Shown here: positions 1 through 6,998 of the stretch, piece by piece
Position numbering within the stretch: position 1 is the stretch's first letter
Layout: the number at the start of each line of letters is the position of its first letter
Assembly (NCBI GenBank): GCA_900315205.1
Contig: OMYF01000014.1
Span: forward strand, 1 to 47,282
Length of the DNA stretch: 47,282 nt
Origin: an uncultured Acidaminococcus sp.
GTDB taxonomy: Bacteria > Bacillota > Negativicutes > Acidaminococcales > Acidaminococcaceae
Direction: 5' to 3'
Position numbers and translations under genes: made by a program
Notes under the pieces: generated by a model
Database searches by the model: none
What the model was told of the DNA's origin: nothing
What the model saw: the letters and a program-made list of their open reading frames with translations, nothing else

Positions 1-52
1 GAGCATTGATTATTTAACCCCGAATGAAAAATACCAAGAATCGGTAGGATAA

Positions 53-95
53 AAAGGTGTCTCAGTTCTATGTGTCTAAAGACCTTGACACCTTT
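53..95. repeat. Inverted repeat upstream of the sugar-acid operon
   Basis: A 9-bp arm (AAAGGTGTC, 53-61) is exactly complementary to GACACCTTT (87-95), with a 25-nt loop. It ends about 25 bp before the ribosome site of the first gene. There is no good U-tract, so it could be a leader hairpin, an operator or the remains of an upstream terminator. I see no clear promoter in the first 137 bases, so the transcript may start outside the window. Confidence 0.4.
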
Positions 96-137
96 CGACG
101 TGCTGACGCCGGATGTGGAGAAGGGAGGAACGGAAAA

Positions 138-410
138 GTGCTGAGGAGAAGTCTTCGGATCAACCCAAAGGATTCTGTCGCCTGTCTGCTGGAGGATGCT
201 TACCGGGGTGATACCGTGCAGACTCCGGAAGGAGAAACAATCACGCTGCGGGAGGACATCGAGTTCGGTCATAAGGTTTCCATCGTGGATCTGAAAAAGG
301 GAGATCCCGTCATCAAGTACGGTGAGGAAATCGGCTATATGCTCAGTGATGCGCCCAAAGGGACGTGGATCCATATGCACAATATGGGCTGTGACCGCGG
401 AAAAATCTGA
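138..410 (+). CDS. UxaA-family dehydratase, small SAF-domain subunit
   Basis: This 90-residue protein is the N-terminal SAF domain of the altronate/galactarate dehydratase (UxaA/GarD) family as a separate polypeptide. I chose the GTG start at 138 because AAGGGAGG (121-128) sits 9 nt upstream; the reading frame stays open to 57, but the extra residues look unlike the family. The domain fits a short beta-rich fold with a GHKVSIVDLKKGDPVIKYG stretch and a C-terminal HMHN motif, which in the family caps the active site of the large subunit. The large subunit starts 22 bp downstream. Split SAF/catalytic pairs also occur in sulfolactate sulfo-lyase (SuyA/SuyB), but the neighbouring IlvD-type dehydratase and GntP permease favour a sugar acid. 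Confidence 0.85.
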   Translation: MLRRSLRINPKDSVACLLEDAYRGDTVQTPEGETITLREDIEFGHKVSIVDLKKGDPVIKYGEEIGYMLSDAPKGTWIHMHNMGCDRGKI

Positions 411-431
411 CAGAGAGGAGAAATCGGCAGT

Positions 432-1667
432 ATGGAACGTACTTTTATGGGATATCAGAGACCGGATGGAACGGTGGGGACGCGGAATTATCTTGTCATC
501 ATCCCTTCCGTATTCTGTGCCAACACGACGGTACAGAAGATCGCTGCCCAAATCCCGGGTGCTGTGCCCATGACGCACTGTGTAGGCTGTTCTCAGGTGG
601 GACTGGATCTGGAACTGACGGCGCGGACGCTGAAGGCGATGGGCTGCCACCCCAATGCGGGTGCTGTCATCGTAGTCGGTCTGGGCTGTGAACGTTTCGA
701 TCCGGAAGAGCTGTACCAGGCCGTCAGGGCAACGGGCAAACCTGTCGCGAAATTCGTGATTCAGGAAGAGGGCGGCCCGACCCGGACAGTTGAAAAAGCA
801 GTCACCGTCGGCAGGCAGTTCGCGGCGGAGCTGGCTAAAATGCAGCGGGTGCCCTGTCCCGTGAGCAAACTGATGGTAGGGACGAAATGCGGGGGCACGG
901 ACGCGACGAGCGGACTGGCTTCCAATCCTGCCGTGGGAGAAATGGTCGACCGTCTGATCGATGCGGGCGGGAGCGCCATTTTAAGTGAACTGAATGAACT
1001 GCTGGGGACGGAGAAGTTTTTAGCCAAAAGAGCCGTGAACGCTGAGGTGGCACAGAAAATCTATGATGCCGTATATGAAATCGAAGATGTGCTGCGCGGC
1101 GGCCTCGATTTCAGCCTGCCGGCCAACCGGAACCATCTGATCAGCAGGGGCAATTTTGCCGGCGGCGTCAGCAGTGTCGTCGAAAAAGCGCTGGGCGGTG
1201 TGCATAAGGGCGGGACGCGTCCCATACAGGATGTGCTTCCCTATGCGGTACCGCCCCGCAGGGACCAGCACGGACTGTTCCTGATGGATTATGAAAGCCA
1301 GGATGGGGAAGTCGTGACGGGCGAAATCGGCTGCGGGAGCCAGCTGATCGCATTTACGACCGGAAGAGGCCATGCGACGGGCCATCCCCTTGTCCCTGTC
1401 ATCAAGATCACGGGCAATTACAAGACGTACGCCAGCATGACAGAATGCTTTGACTTTGATGCCTCCGGCATCATCAGTAAGGGGACTCCGGTCGCAGCAG
1501 AAGGAGAAAAACTGCTGGATCTCGTGATCCGCGTCGCCGAGGGAGAACGGACGGCCGCGGAGAAACTGGGCGGAACGGAACTGTTCTGTGTGGCCAGACG
1601 CCATGGGTACCATAAGAAGGATCCCGCTGTACTGCGGAAACATGAAAAAGAAGTTGGAAACTGTTAA
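432..1667 (+). CDS. UxaA-family dehydratase, large catalytic subunit
   Basis: A 411-residue protein matching the C-terminal catalytic part of altronate/galactarate dehydratases, metal-dependent lyases that remove water from sugar acids to give 2-keto-3-deoxy acids. Family signatures are visible: a GTRNY segment near residue 17, a cysteine-rich HCVGCSQVG near 50, HPN followed by VVGLGCE near 75-85, KCGGTDATSGLASNPAVG near 155, and EIGCGSQLIAFTTGRG near 300. GAGAGGAG (413-420) precedes the ATG. It needs the SAF subunit encoded just upstream. The next gene starts 12 bp after the stop, so these are co-transcribed. The exact substrate (altronate, galactarate or another aldonate) is not readable from the sequence. 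Confidence 0.85.
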   Translation: MERTFMGYQRPDGTVGTRNYLVIIPSVFCANTTVQKIAAQIPGAVPMTHCVGCSQVGLDLELTARTLKAMGCHPNAGAVIVVGLGCERFDPEELYQAVRATGKPVAKFVIQEEGGPTRTVEKAVTVGRQFAAELAKMQRVPCPVSKLMVGTKCGGTDATSGLASNPAVGEMVDRLIDAGGSAILSELNELLGTEKFLAKRAVNAEVAQKIYDAVYEIEDVLRGGLDFSLPANRNHLISRGNFAGGVSSVVEKALGGVHKGGTRPIQDVLPYAVPPRRDQHGLFLMDYESQDGEVVTGEIGCGSQLIAFTTGRGHATGHPLVPVIKITGNYKTYASMTECFDFDASGIISKGTPVAAEGEKLLDLVIRVAEGERTAAEKLGGTELFCVARRHGYHKKDPAVLRKHEKEVGNC

Positions 1668-1679
1668 GGAGAGATCAGA

Positions 1680-3344
1680 ATGGGACGTTATGACAAGATT
1701 ACGGATGCGTATTATCAGGGCCTGATGGCTTCTGTGGGATATCGGAGAGAAGATATCGACAAGCCGCTCATCGGGATCGTCAATTCCTGGAACGATGTGA
1801 ATCCGGGACATAAACCGTTCCGGGAGCTTGCCCAGTATGTGAAGGAAGGCATCTGGGCCGCCGGCGGCACGCCGGCCGAATTCGGTGTGCCGGCGCCCTG
1901 CGACGGCATGTCCCAGATGATCGGCATGCAGTATGTCCTGCCTCAGCGCGATATGATCGCCGCATCGGCAGAAGCCATGGCGCGGGCTCACCATTTTGAC
2001 GGGCTGGTCTTCCTCTGCTCCTGCGATAAGATCGTACCGGGCATGCTGATGTGCGCGGCTGCACTGGACCTTCCAGCAGTAGTCCTGACGGCGGGCTCCA
2101 TGGTGCCGTACCAGATCCCCGGCCGCAAGCCCGACATGGTCACCTGCGACCTCAAGGAATCCATCGGATCGGTCCGGGCCGGCCGGATCACGAAAGAGCA
2201 GTTCCGCGATTATGAGGATCATGTCTGCTATTCCTGCGGGACTTGTTCCATGTACGGAACGGCCAACACCATGGGTGTCTTTGCCGAAGTGCTCGGCCTG
2301 TGTCCTCCTGATTCCACGGCCATGCTGTACTGCTCTTCGGATAAAGTCAAGCAGGCACGGGATGTGGGCGAAAAGATCGTGGGGCTCGTCAGGGACCATG
2401 TGACGGCCCGGACCTTCATGACGCGGGAATCATTTGAGAATGGCATCCGCCATGTCTCTGCAACGGGCGGTTCGACCAATTTTGTCATGCATGTCATGGC
2501 GATTGCCAAATGCGCCGGTATCGATCTGACACTGAAAGATTTTGACGCCATCCAGGAGAGCGTACCCGTCATTGCCAAGATGAAGCCTTCCAGCCAGTAC
2601 AATCTGTGGGATTATTATCAGGCCGGCGGTGTAAGGGCTTCTCTGCAGGCCATCAGGGACCATCTCCATCTGGATGTCCCCATGGCTTTCGGCGGCACGC
2701 TGCGCGCTATGCTGGATACCTTCCAGGGAGCGGTCGATCATGAGGTCATCCACACGGAGGAGGATCCGCTGTATCCGGATGGATGCTTCACCATTCTCTA
2801 TGGCAACCTGGCACCCCGGGGTGCGGTGGTCAAAAAAAGCGGTGTGGATCCGGAAATGTTCCATCACAGAGGACCGGCTGTCGTCTTTGAAAGCGAAGAG
2901 GATCTGATGCAGTCCTTTATGGCCAATAAAATCAAACCGGGATGCGTCCTCGTCATCCGTTACGAAGGACCCAAGGGCGGTCCGGGAATGCGTGAAATGT
3001 CCATCCCGGCGGCTACACTCGTCGGCATGGGTCTCCACAAATCCGTCGCCATGATCACGGACGGCCGTTTTTCCGGCGCTTCCAGAGGTCCCTGTGTGGG
3101 CCATATCTGCCCCGAAGCCTATGAGGGCGGTCCGATCGCCGCTGTCAAAGACGGGGATATGATCACGATCGACCTCGATCAGAAACTGCTGCAGCTCGAA
3201 GTATCGGACGAAGAAATCGCACGCCGTCTGAAGGAAGTCAAGCCGCCCGTCCATCCGGCTCCCGGCATGCTGGCTGCTTATCAGGAATGTGTCCATGGCG
3301 CGGATGAAGGTGCGCTCTGGCTCTATGACCGGAAAAAGAAATGA
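1680..3344 (+). CDS. IlvD/Edd-family dehydratase
   Basis: A 554-residue Fe-S dehydratase of the dihydroxyacid/6-phosphogluconate/aldonate dehydratase family, the usual length for the group. Seen in the sequence: PCDGM near residue 78, SCDKIVPGM near 119, [14 protein letters not shown] near 190 with further cysteines just before it, and [13 protein letters not shown] near 460, all positions associated with the iron-sulfur cluster and Mg site. AAGGAGAG overlaps the stop of the preceding gene. True IlvD is usually found with branched-chain amino acid genes. Here the partners are a split UxaA dehydratase and a GntP permease, so a sugar-acid dehydratase is more likely than valine/isoleucine synthesis. 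A small CGGCAG/CTGCCG hairpin lies between this gene and the permease. Confidence 0.85.
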   Translation: MGRYDKITDAYYQGLMASVGYRREDIDKPLIGIVNSWNDVNPGHKPFRELAQYVKEGIWAAGGTPAEFGVPAPCDGMSQMIGMQYVLPQRDMIAASAEAMARAHHFDGLVFLCSCDKIVPGMLMCAAALDLPAVVLTAGSMVPYQIPGRKPDMVTCDLKESIGSVRAGRITKEQFRDYEDHVCYSCGTCSMYGTANTMGVFAEVLGLCPPDSTAMLYCSSDKVKQARDVGEKIVGLVRDHVTARTFMTRESFENGIRHVSATGGSTNFVMHVMAIAKCAGIDLTLKDFDAIQESVPVIAKMKPSSQYNLWDYYQAGGVRASLQAIRDHLHLDVPMAFGGTLRAMLDTFQGAVDHEVIHTEEDPLYPDGCFTILYGNLAPRGAVVKKSGVDPEMFHHRGPAVVFESEEDLMQSFMANKIKPGCVLVIRYEGPKGGPGMREMSIPAATLVGMGLHKSVAMITDGRFSGASRGPCVGHICPEAYEGGPIAAVKDGDMITIDLDQKLLQLEVSDEEIARRLKEVKPPVHPAPGMLAAYQECVHGADEGALWLYDRKKK

Positions 3345-3392
3345 CGGCAGTATGACGCCTGCCGGGTTCTAACGAACAGGAGATGCACTCAA

Positions 3393-4730
3393 ATGAATAT
3401 TATCATGTTTATCATCGGGCTTGTGATCATGTTTGCCCTCATGATCAAGACAAAATTCGGACCCTTTATCTGCATGCTGATCGCAGGGCTTTTTATCGGC
3501 CTGGCGAGCGGGCTGGGAACTAAAGGCACCATTGATGGACTGGTGGGTGGTTTTGGCGGTACCTGCAAAAGCATCGGGCTCCTTGTCATCTTTGGCACGA
3601 TTCTGGGAGAATATCTGGAAAAATCCAACGCATGCCAGAAAATCGCAATGACGCTCCTGCGTTTCACGGGCAATAAGAACGCGACAGCGGCCCTTTCGAT
3701 CACCGGATTCGTCGTGGCCATCCCCGTATTCAGCGATGTGGCCATGGTGCTGCTTTCCCCGATCATCAAGAACGTGGGAAAGAAAAGTGGAAAAAATGCC
3801 TGCGCTCTGGGGACGGCCACAGCCTGTTCGCTCCTGTCCACGAATGCTTTCGTGGCACCCACGCCGGCACCGCTTGCTGTCGTGGCCATCCTGGGACTGG
3901 ATGTGGGGATCTCCATTGCCTACGGCCTTGTCTGCGCGGCTGTCGTCACGCTGGCCGTATGGGCTTTCACGGAATTTTATCTGCTGAAGAAACCGGACAG
4001 CTGGTATACAGAACTGCCGGCAGATGAACAGGCAATCACCGATGAGAAAGATGTGCCCGAATCAGAGATGCCTTCCTTTATATCTTCCATGATCCCGATC
4101 CTGGTGCCGATCGTCCTGATCCTCCTGGGATCCATTGGCGGACAGTTCCTTCCTAAAAAGAGCATGGCCCTGATGGTACTTAAATTCCTGGGAGACAAGA
4201 ATATCGCCCTGGCGCTGGGCATTGTCTGCTCCGTGCTCTGCCTGGCCAGATTCCTCCCCAAAAAGATCCGGTATGTGCCCATGACTTCCGCCCTGAAGAC
4301 TTCCGGAACCATCGTTTTCATTACCGCAGCGGGCGGCGCCCTGTCCAATATCGTCAAACTGACGGGCGTCGGAAATGCCTTTGCGGATGCACTGGTGGCT
4401 CTGCCCATCCCCGTACTTCTGATCCCATTCCTGATCACAGGTTTTTCCAAGTTCGCCCAGGGCTCCGGCTCGGTCGCTGAAATCCTGGCAGCCGGACTGG
4501 CAGTTCCCATGTGTGAGGCCGGCCTGATGACACCGCTGGAGGCTTTCCTCTCCATCAGCGCAGGCGCTTCGCTGGGATCCCATGTCAATAACAGTTTTAC
4601 CTGGGTGTTCAGCGAATTCATGGGATATGATATCAAGACGACTATGAAGACCCTGTGTGTGGGCCAGAATGTCGTTATGTCCCTTGCCGGCATCGCCGCG
4701 GCATTTGCCATCACTGCGGTCGTTCACTGA
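3393..4730 (+). CDS. GntP-family gluconate/organic acid permease
   Basis: A 445-residue, strongly hydrophobic inner-membrane protein of the GntP family, with roughly 12 membrane segments and a hydrophilic loop near residues 195-225. Family features include VIFGTILGEYLEKSNACQKIA near 65-85, a PVFSDVAMVLLSP segment near 110, TPAPLAVVAILGLDVG near 155 and the conserved C-terminal GASLGSHVNNSFTW. GntP carriers take up gluconate or related hydroxy acids by proton symport. It closes the operon of two dehydratases and most likely imports their substrate. AGGAG lies 9-10 nt before the ATG. A strong terminator follows. Confidence 0.88.
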   Translation: MNIIMFIIGLVIMFALMIKTKFGPFICMLIAGLFIGLASGLGTKGTIDGLVGGFGGTCKSIGLLVIFGTILGEYLEKSNACQKIAMTLLRFTGNKNATAALSITGFVVAIPVFSDVAMVLLSPIIKNVGKKSGKNACALGTATACSLLSTNAFVAPTPAPLAVVAILGLDVGISIAYGLVCAAVVTLAVWAFTEFYLLKKPDSWYTELPADEQAITDEKDVPESEMPSFISSMIPILVPIVLILLGSIGGQFLPKKSMALMVLKFLGDKNIALALGIVCSVLCLARFLPKKIRYVPMTSALKTSGTIVFITAAGGALSNIVKLTGVGNAFADALVALPIPVLLIPFLITGFSKFAQGSGSVAEILAAGLAVPMCEAGLMTPLEAFLSISAGASLGSHVNNSFTWVFSEFMGYDIKTTMKTLCVGQNVVMSLAGIAAAFAITAVVH

Positions 4731-4762
4731 ACCCGGCAGCAGGATACGTTTTTCCATATTAT

Positions 4763-4808
4763 AAACAGGACCGCAGAGAACTGATCTGTTCCCTGCGGTC
4801 CTGTTTTT
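4763..4808 (+). terminator. Intrinsic terminator of the sugar-acid operon
   Basis: A 14-bp GC-rich stem (AAACAGGACCGCAG at 4763-4776 with CTGCGGTCCTGTTT at 4793-4806) is followed directly by a U-run. It lies between the convergent permease and pentapeptide genes and may also work weakly in the leftward direction. Confidence 0.92.
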
Positions 4809-4844
4809 ATGATGTCAGGATTCGGCGGTCCGGCATCCCGACAT

Positions 4845-5594
4845 TTATTTTTTATAGGCTCTTGCCATTTCAGATGACGTGAACTGAGCGTCCTCCAGAT
4901 TGGCGCCGTCCAGGTTCGCGTCGTCAAGATTTGCATTCGTCATTTCTGCCTTGCTGAGATCCGCTGCTTCCAGAGTGGCACTCGTCAGATTGGCATTGCG
5001 CAGCGTAGCGCCTGTGAGTTTGGCACTGCGCATCCGGGCATCATAGAGATTGGCCGAAGTGAAATTTGCACTGCGCATCTCTGTTGTAAAGAACCAGCTT
5101 CGGGCCAGGTTGGCCGAATAGAAATTGGCCATGGATGTATTGGCGTAGTCGAAGTTGCTTTCCCGCAGGTCCGCCGTATACAGGTTGGCAAAAGTCAGGA
5201 ACGCGTGGGAAAAATTGGAGCGGTATCCATGGATCCCGATCAGGCTGGACCGGTTCAGGATGGCATAGGAAAGATTGGCGTTTTCCAGATTGGCGTTATC
5301 CAGGTTGGCACGGACAAGGTAGGCTTTGCGCAGATTGGCCTTTTTCAGGTTGGCACCTTTGAGGGATGCTTTTTCGAGGACTGCACCGTTCAGATTGGCA
5401 TAGGACAGATCTGCCCCGTCGAGATTGGCTTCCGTCAGGTCTTCGTTCCGCAGGATGGCACCTTTGAGATCCCCGCCCGGACAGGATCTGTCGGCAAGGA
5501 GCCTGTCCACATCGGCCTGATTGAAGGCCAGAGCAGCATGGACTGTGCAGAGGGCAAGCGCGAGACTTGTCCACATCAGCTTGATTTTCAGCAT
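4845..5594 (-). CDS. Secreted pentapeptide-repeat protein
   Basis: A 249-residue protein with a cleavable-looking signal peptide (basic start, hydrophobic core, AALA then FNQ near residue 24) and then about 40 consecutive A(N/D)LXX pentapeptides from about residue 42 to 240. Such repeats form a right-handed quadrilateral beta-helix. In the middle (about 110-165) the repeats are degenerate and rich in aromatics (YRSNF, SHAFL, NFDYAN, SWFFTTE). Function is not predictable: some relatives mimic DNA, many are of unknown role, and export here argues against a gyrase-protection role. It starts 25 bp after the HAD gene and is probably co-transcribed with it. Confidence 0.85.
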   Translation of the reverse strand: MLKIKLMWTSLALALCTVHAALAFNQADVDRLLADRSCPGGDLKGAILRNEDLTEANLDGADLSYANLNGAVLEKASLKGANLKKANLRKAYLVRANLDNANLENANLSYAILNRSSLIGIHGYRSNFSHAFLTFANLYTADLRESNFDYANTSMANFYSANLARSWFFTTEMRSANFTSANLYDARMRSAKLTGATLRNANLTSATLEAADLSKAEMTNANLDDANLDGANLEDAQFTSSEMARAYKK

Positions 5595-5619
5595 TGCATG
5601 TTCCTACTTTCTTACGCAG

Positions 5620-6306
5620 TCAGCGTACAAACAAGGCCTGGCACTCTTCCGGCCGGGAAGGAAGCTCCTCGATAAGCTTCCAGGGATGGCATTTCGTCAG
5701 ATCTTCTTCTTTATAGATCGATCCGTTCCTGACGAGGAGACAGCGGACTCCGATGGCGGCTGCACATTCTGCGTCGTGGGGCGTGTCGCCGATGATGAGG
5801 AGATCGTCCGGCCTGGCCGAGGGGTCCGCCTTCTGGATTTTCTGCCAGAGGAGTCGGGAAAGATCCGAACGCTGTTCACTCAGGTCGCCGAAGGCACTCA
5901 GAGTAAAATCGAAATATTTTTCCAGACCGAAATGAGCGACTTTGGAATGGGCGGCAGCTTCGCAGTTGCCCGTCAGGAGCAGGCAGCAGCAGTCCGGCGA
6001 CTGGGCTGCCCATTCCAGGCACGTTTTCACATGGGGCAGGAGATGCCCGTGTTTTGCCGCAAGGGATGCCGGCAAAAGCGATGCATAGCAGGCGATGAAG
6101 CTGTCGATGTCCGCCTGGGAACAGGAACCTTTTACCATTTCAATGGCTCTGCGGGTGATGTATTTGTCCGTCCGTCCGCTCATGCCATAGGTAAAGCTGA
6201 AATCAGATACGCCGAACAGCTGCCGGATAGTTTCTTTCATGGCGGCAACGCCGGCAAAATTGGTCAGCATCAGCGTCCCGTCGATATCCCAAAGTAAATA
6301 GTTCAT
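5620..6306 (-). CDS. HAD-superfamily phosphatase, phosphoglycolate-phosphatase-like
   Basis: A 228-residue HAD hydrolase. Motif I is DIDGT with the nucleophile Asp7 and acid/base Asp9. A helical cap occupies about 16-85. Motif II is LLLTGN near 110, a lysine lies in the Q-K segment near 155, and motif IV is IGDTPHD near 173. The pattern matches the Gph/PGP group, which dephosphorylates small phosphate esters such as 2-phosphoglycolate, but HAD specificity is loose. It is followed after 25 bp by the pentapeptide gene on the same strand. It lies just downstream of the terminator of the AdoMetDC-like gene, so it either has its own promoter in that narrow gap or is read through. Confidence 0.85.
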   Translation of the reverse strand: MNYLLWDIDGTLMLTNFAGVAAMKETIRQLFGVSDFSFTYGMSGRTDKYITRRAIEMVKGSCSQADIDSFIACYASLLPASLAAKHGHLLPHVKTCLEWAAQSPDCCCLLLTGNCEAAAHSKVAHFGLEKYFDFTLSAFGDLSEQRSDLSRLLWQKIQKADPSARPDDLLIIGDTPHDAECAAAIGVRCLLVRNGSIYKEEDLTKCHPWKLIEELPSRPEECQALFVR

Positions 6307-6319
6307 AGACCTACCTGTT

Positions 6320-6351
6320 TCTGTAAAAAGAAGAGGCCTGTTACAGCCTCT
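6320..6351 (-). terminator. Leftward intrinsic terminator
   Basis: On the minus strand AGAGGCTGT pairs with ACAG(G)CCTCT around a one-base to few-base loop, followed by TTCTTTTT. It sits 12 bp after the stop of the AdoMetDC-like gene. Confidence 0.7.
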
Positions 6352-6362
6352 CTCCGTGGATG

Positions 6363-6842
6363 TCAGTCGTTTGGATTTGTCGATTTCAGCATCAGTTTCT
6401 TCAGTGTCGCACCGGCATTCTTGGCACGGCGGATGGGTTTTACCATCTTTTTGCGGCGCGGCTTCATGTCGGCTATGGAACCGAAATCCCCACGCTGCAG
6501 CACTGTCAGCTTGGACTGGTCAGGGCTGAATTTCTTGCGGATGTAAATAGCCACTTCTTCCGGGCTGGACTCTTCCTTCTGGCTGAAGACATCCGCGGCG
6601 GCGTAACCGTAATCCGGGAAAACATGCAGGAAGATATGACCGCCGTCATAAAGAAGGATGAAAGTGAAATCCTCTTCATCTTCTTTGTCATTCAGATAAA
6701 GAGCATCTTCTTTCATGGCGAAATGAGTCATCGTATCTTTCAGTATGTTTTCAATTTTCGTTCTGTCGCAGATGATTTCTTCGTCGCAGCGGTACATATC
6801 CATTGCGACCTGTGTCCCTTGTCCTATCACGAGGCAGCACAT
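6363..6842 (-). CDS. AdoMet-decarboxylase-like protein lacking the pyruvoyl serine
   Basis: A 159-residue protein with the fold signature of prokaryotic S-adenosylmethionine decarboxylase (SpeD/SpeH): an early YRCD element, and HVFPDYGYAAADVFS near residues 74-90, matching the family's IHxxPExGYAxVDVxTCG. Active enzymes self-cleave at Glu-Ser in ESHL to make the pyruvoyl group; here that place reads DGGH, so Glu and Ser are Gly-Gly. The catalytic Cys of TCG is replaced by Gln. A basic C-terminal tail (about 130-159) is extra. It therefore probably cannot make decarboxylated AdoMet and may bind a ligand or regulate. AGGG lies 5 nt before the chosen ATG; an internal ATG at residue 14 is possible. 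A consensus promoter lies upstream. Confidence 0.75.
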   Translation of the reverse strand: MCCLVIGQGTQVAMDMYRCDEEIICDRTKIENILKDTMTHFAMKEDALYLNDKEDEEDFTFILLYDGGHIFLHVFPDYGYAAADVFSQKEESSPEEVAIYIRKKFSPDQSKLTVLQRGDFGSIADMKPRRKKMVKPIRRAKNAGATLKKLMLKSTNPND

Positions 6843-6919
6843 CCTTACCCTGGTAGTGGATTTTTCTTGAGAGATGCGGACGGCCCGGCACCGGGCAAAT
6901 CCGTTCCCGTAACTATTTA

Positions 6920-6949
6920 ATTATAAACTATCGCTGCCGGCAATGTCAA
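6920..6949 (-). promoter_or_regulatory. Sigma-A promoter of the AdoMetDC-like gene
   Basis: On the minus strand TTGACA (6949-6944) and TATAAT (6925-6920) are both perfect and are separated by 18 nt. The predicted start lies about 70 nt before the ATG at 6842. Confidence 0.85.
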
Positions 6950-6966
6950 AATAAATTGGCAAAGTA

Positions 6967-6975
6967 TGTTATAAT
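6967..6975 (+). promoter_or_regulatory. Extended -10 promoter of recD2
   Basis: TGTTATAAT is an extended -10 element with a perfect TATAAT at 6970-6975. No good -35 is seen at 17 nt. It lies 24 bp before the recD2 ATG and is back-to-back with the leftward promoter. Confidence 0.65.
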
Positions 6976-6998
6976 GGAAACCATATATGAGGTGAGTT

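Noticed and set aside
138..1667. Sulfolactate sulfo-lyase (SuyAB) identity for the split dehydratase
   Set aside because: The split is similar, but the IlvD-type dehydratase and GntP permease in the same operon fit sugar acids better. Kept only as an alternative.
1020..2399. Antisense open frame of 459 codons opposite the two dehydratase genes
   Set aside because: It spans the junction of two well-supported genes on the other strand and shows no family features or ribosome site.
6956..6975. TTGGCA at 6956 as the -35 of recD2
   Set aside because: Only 8 nt separate it from TATAAT, far too short for a sigma-A promoter; an extended -10 explains the site better.
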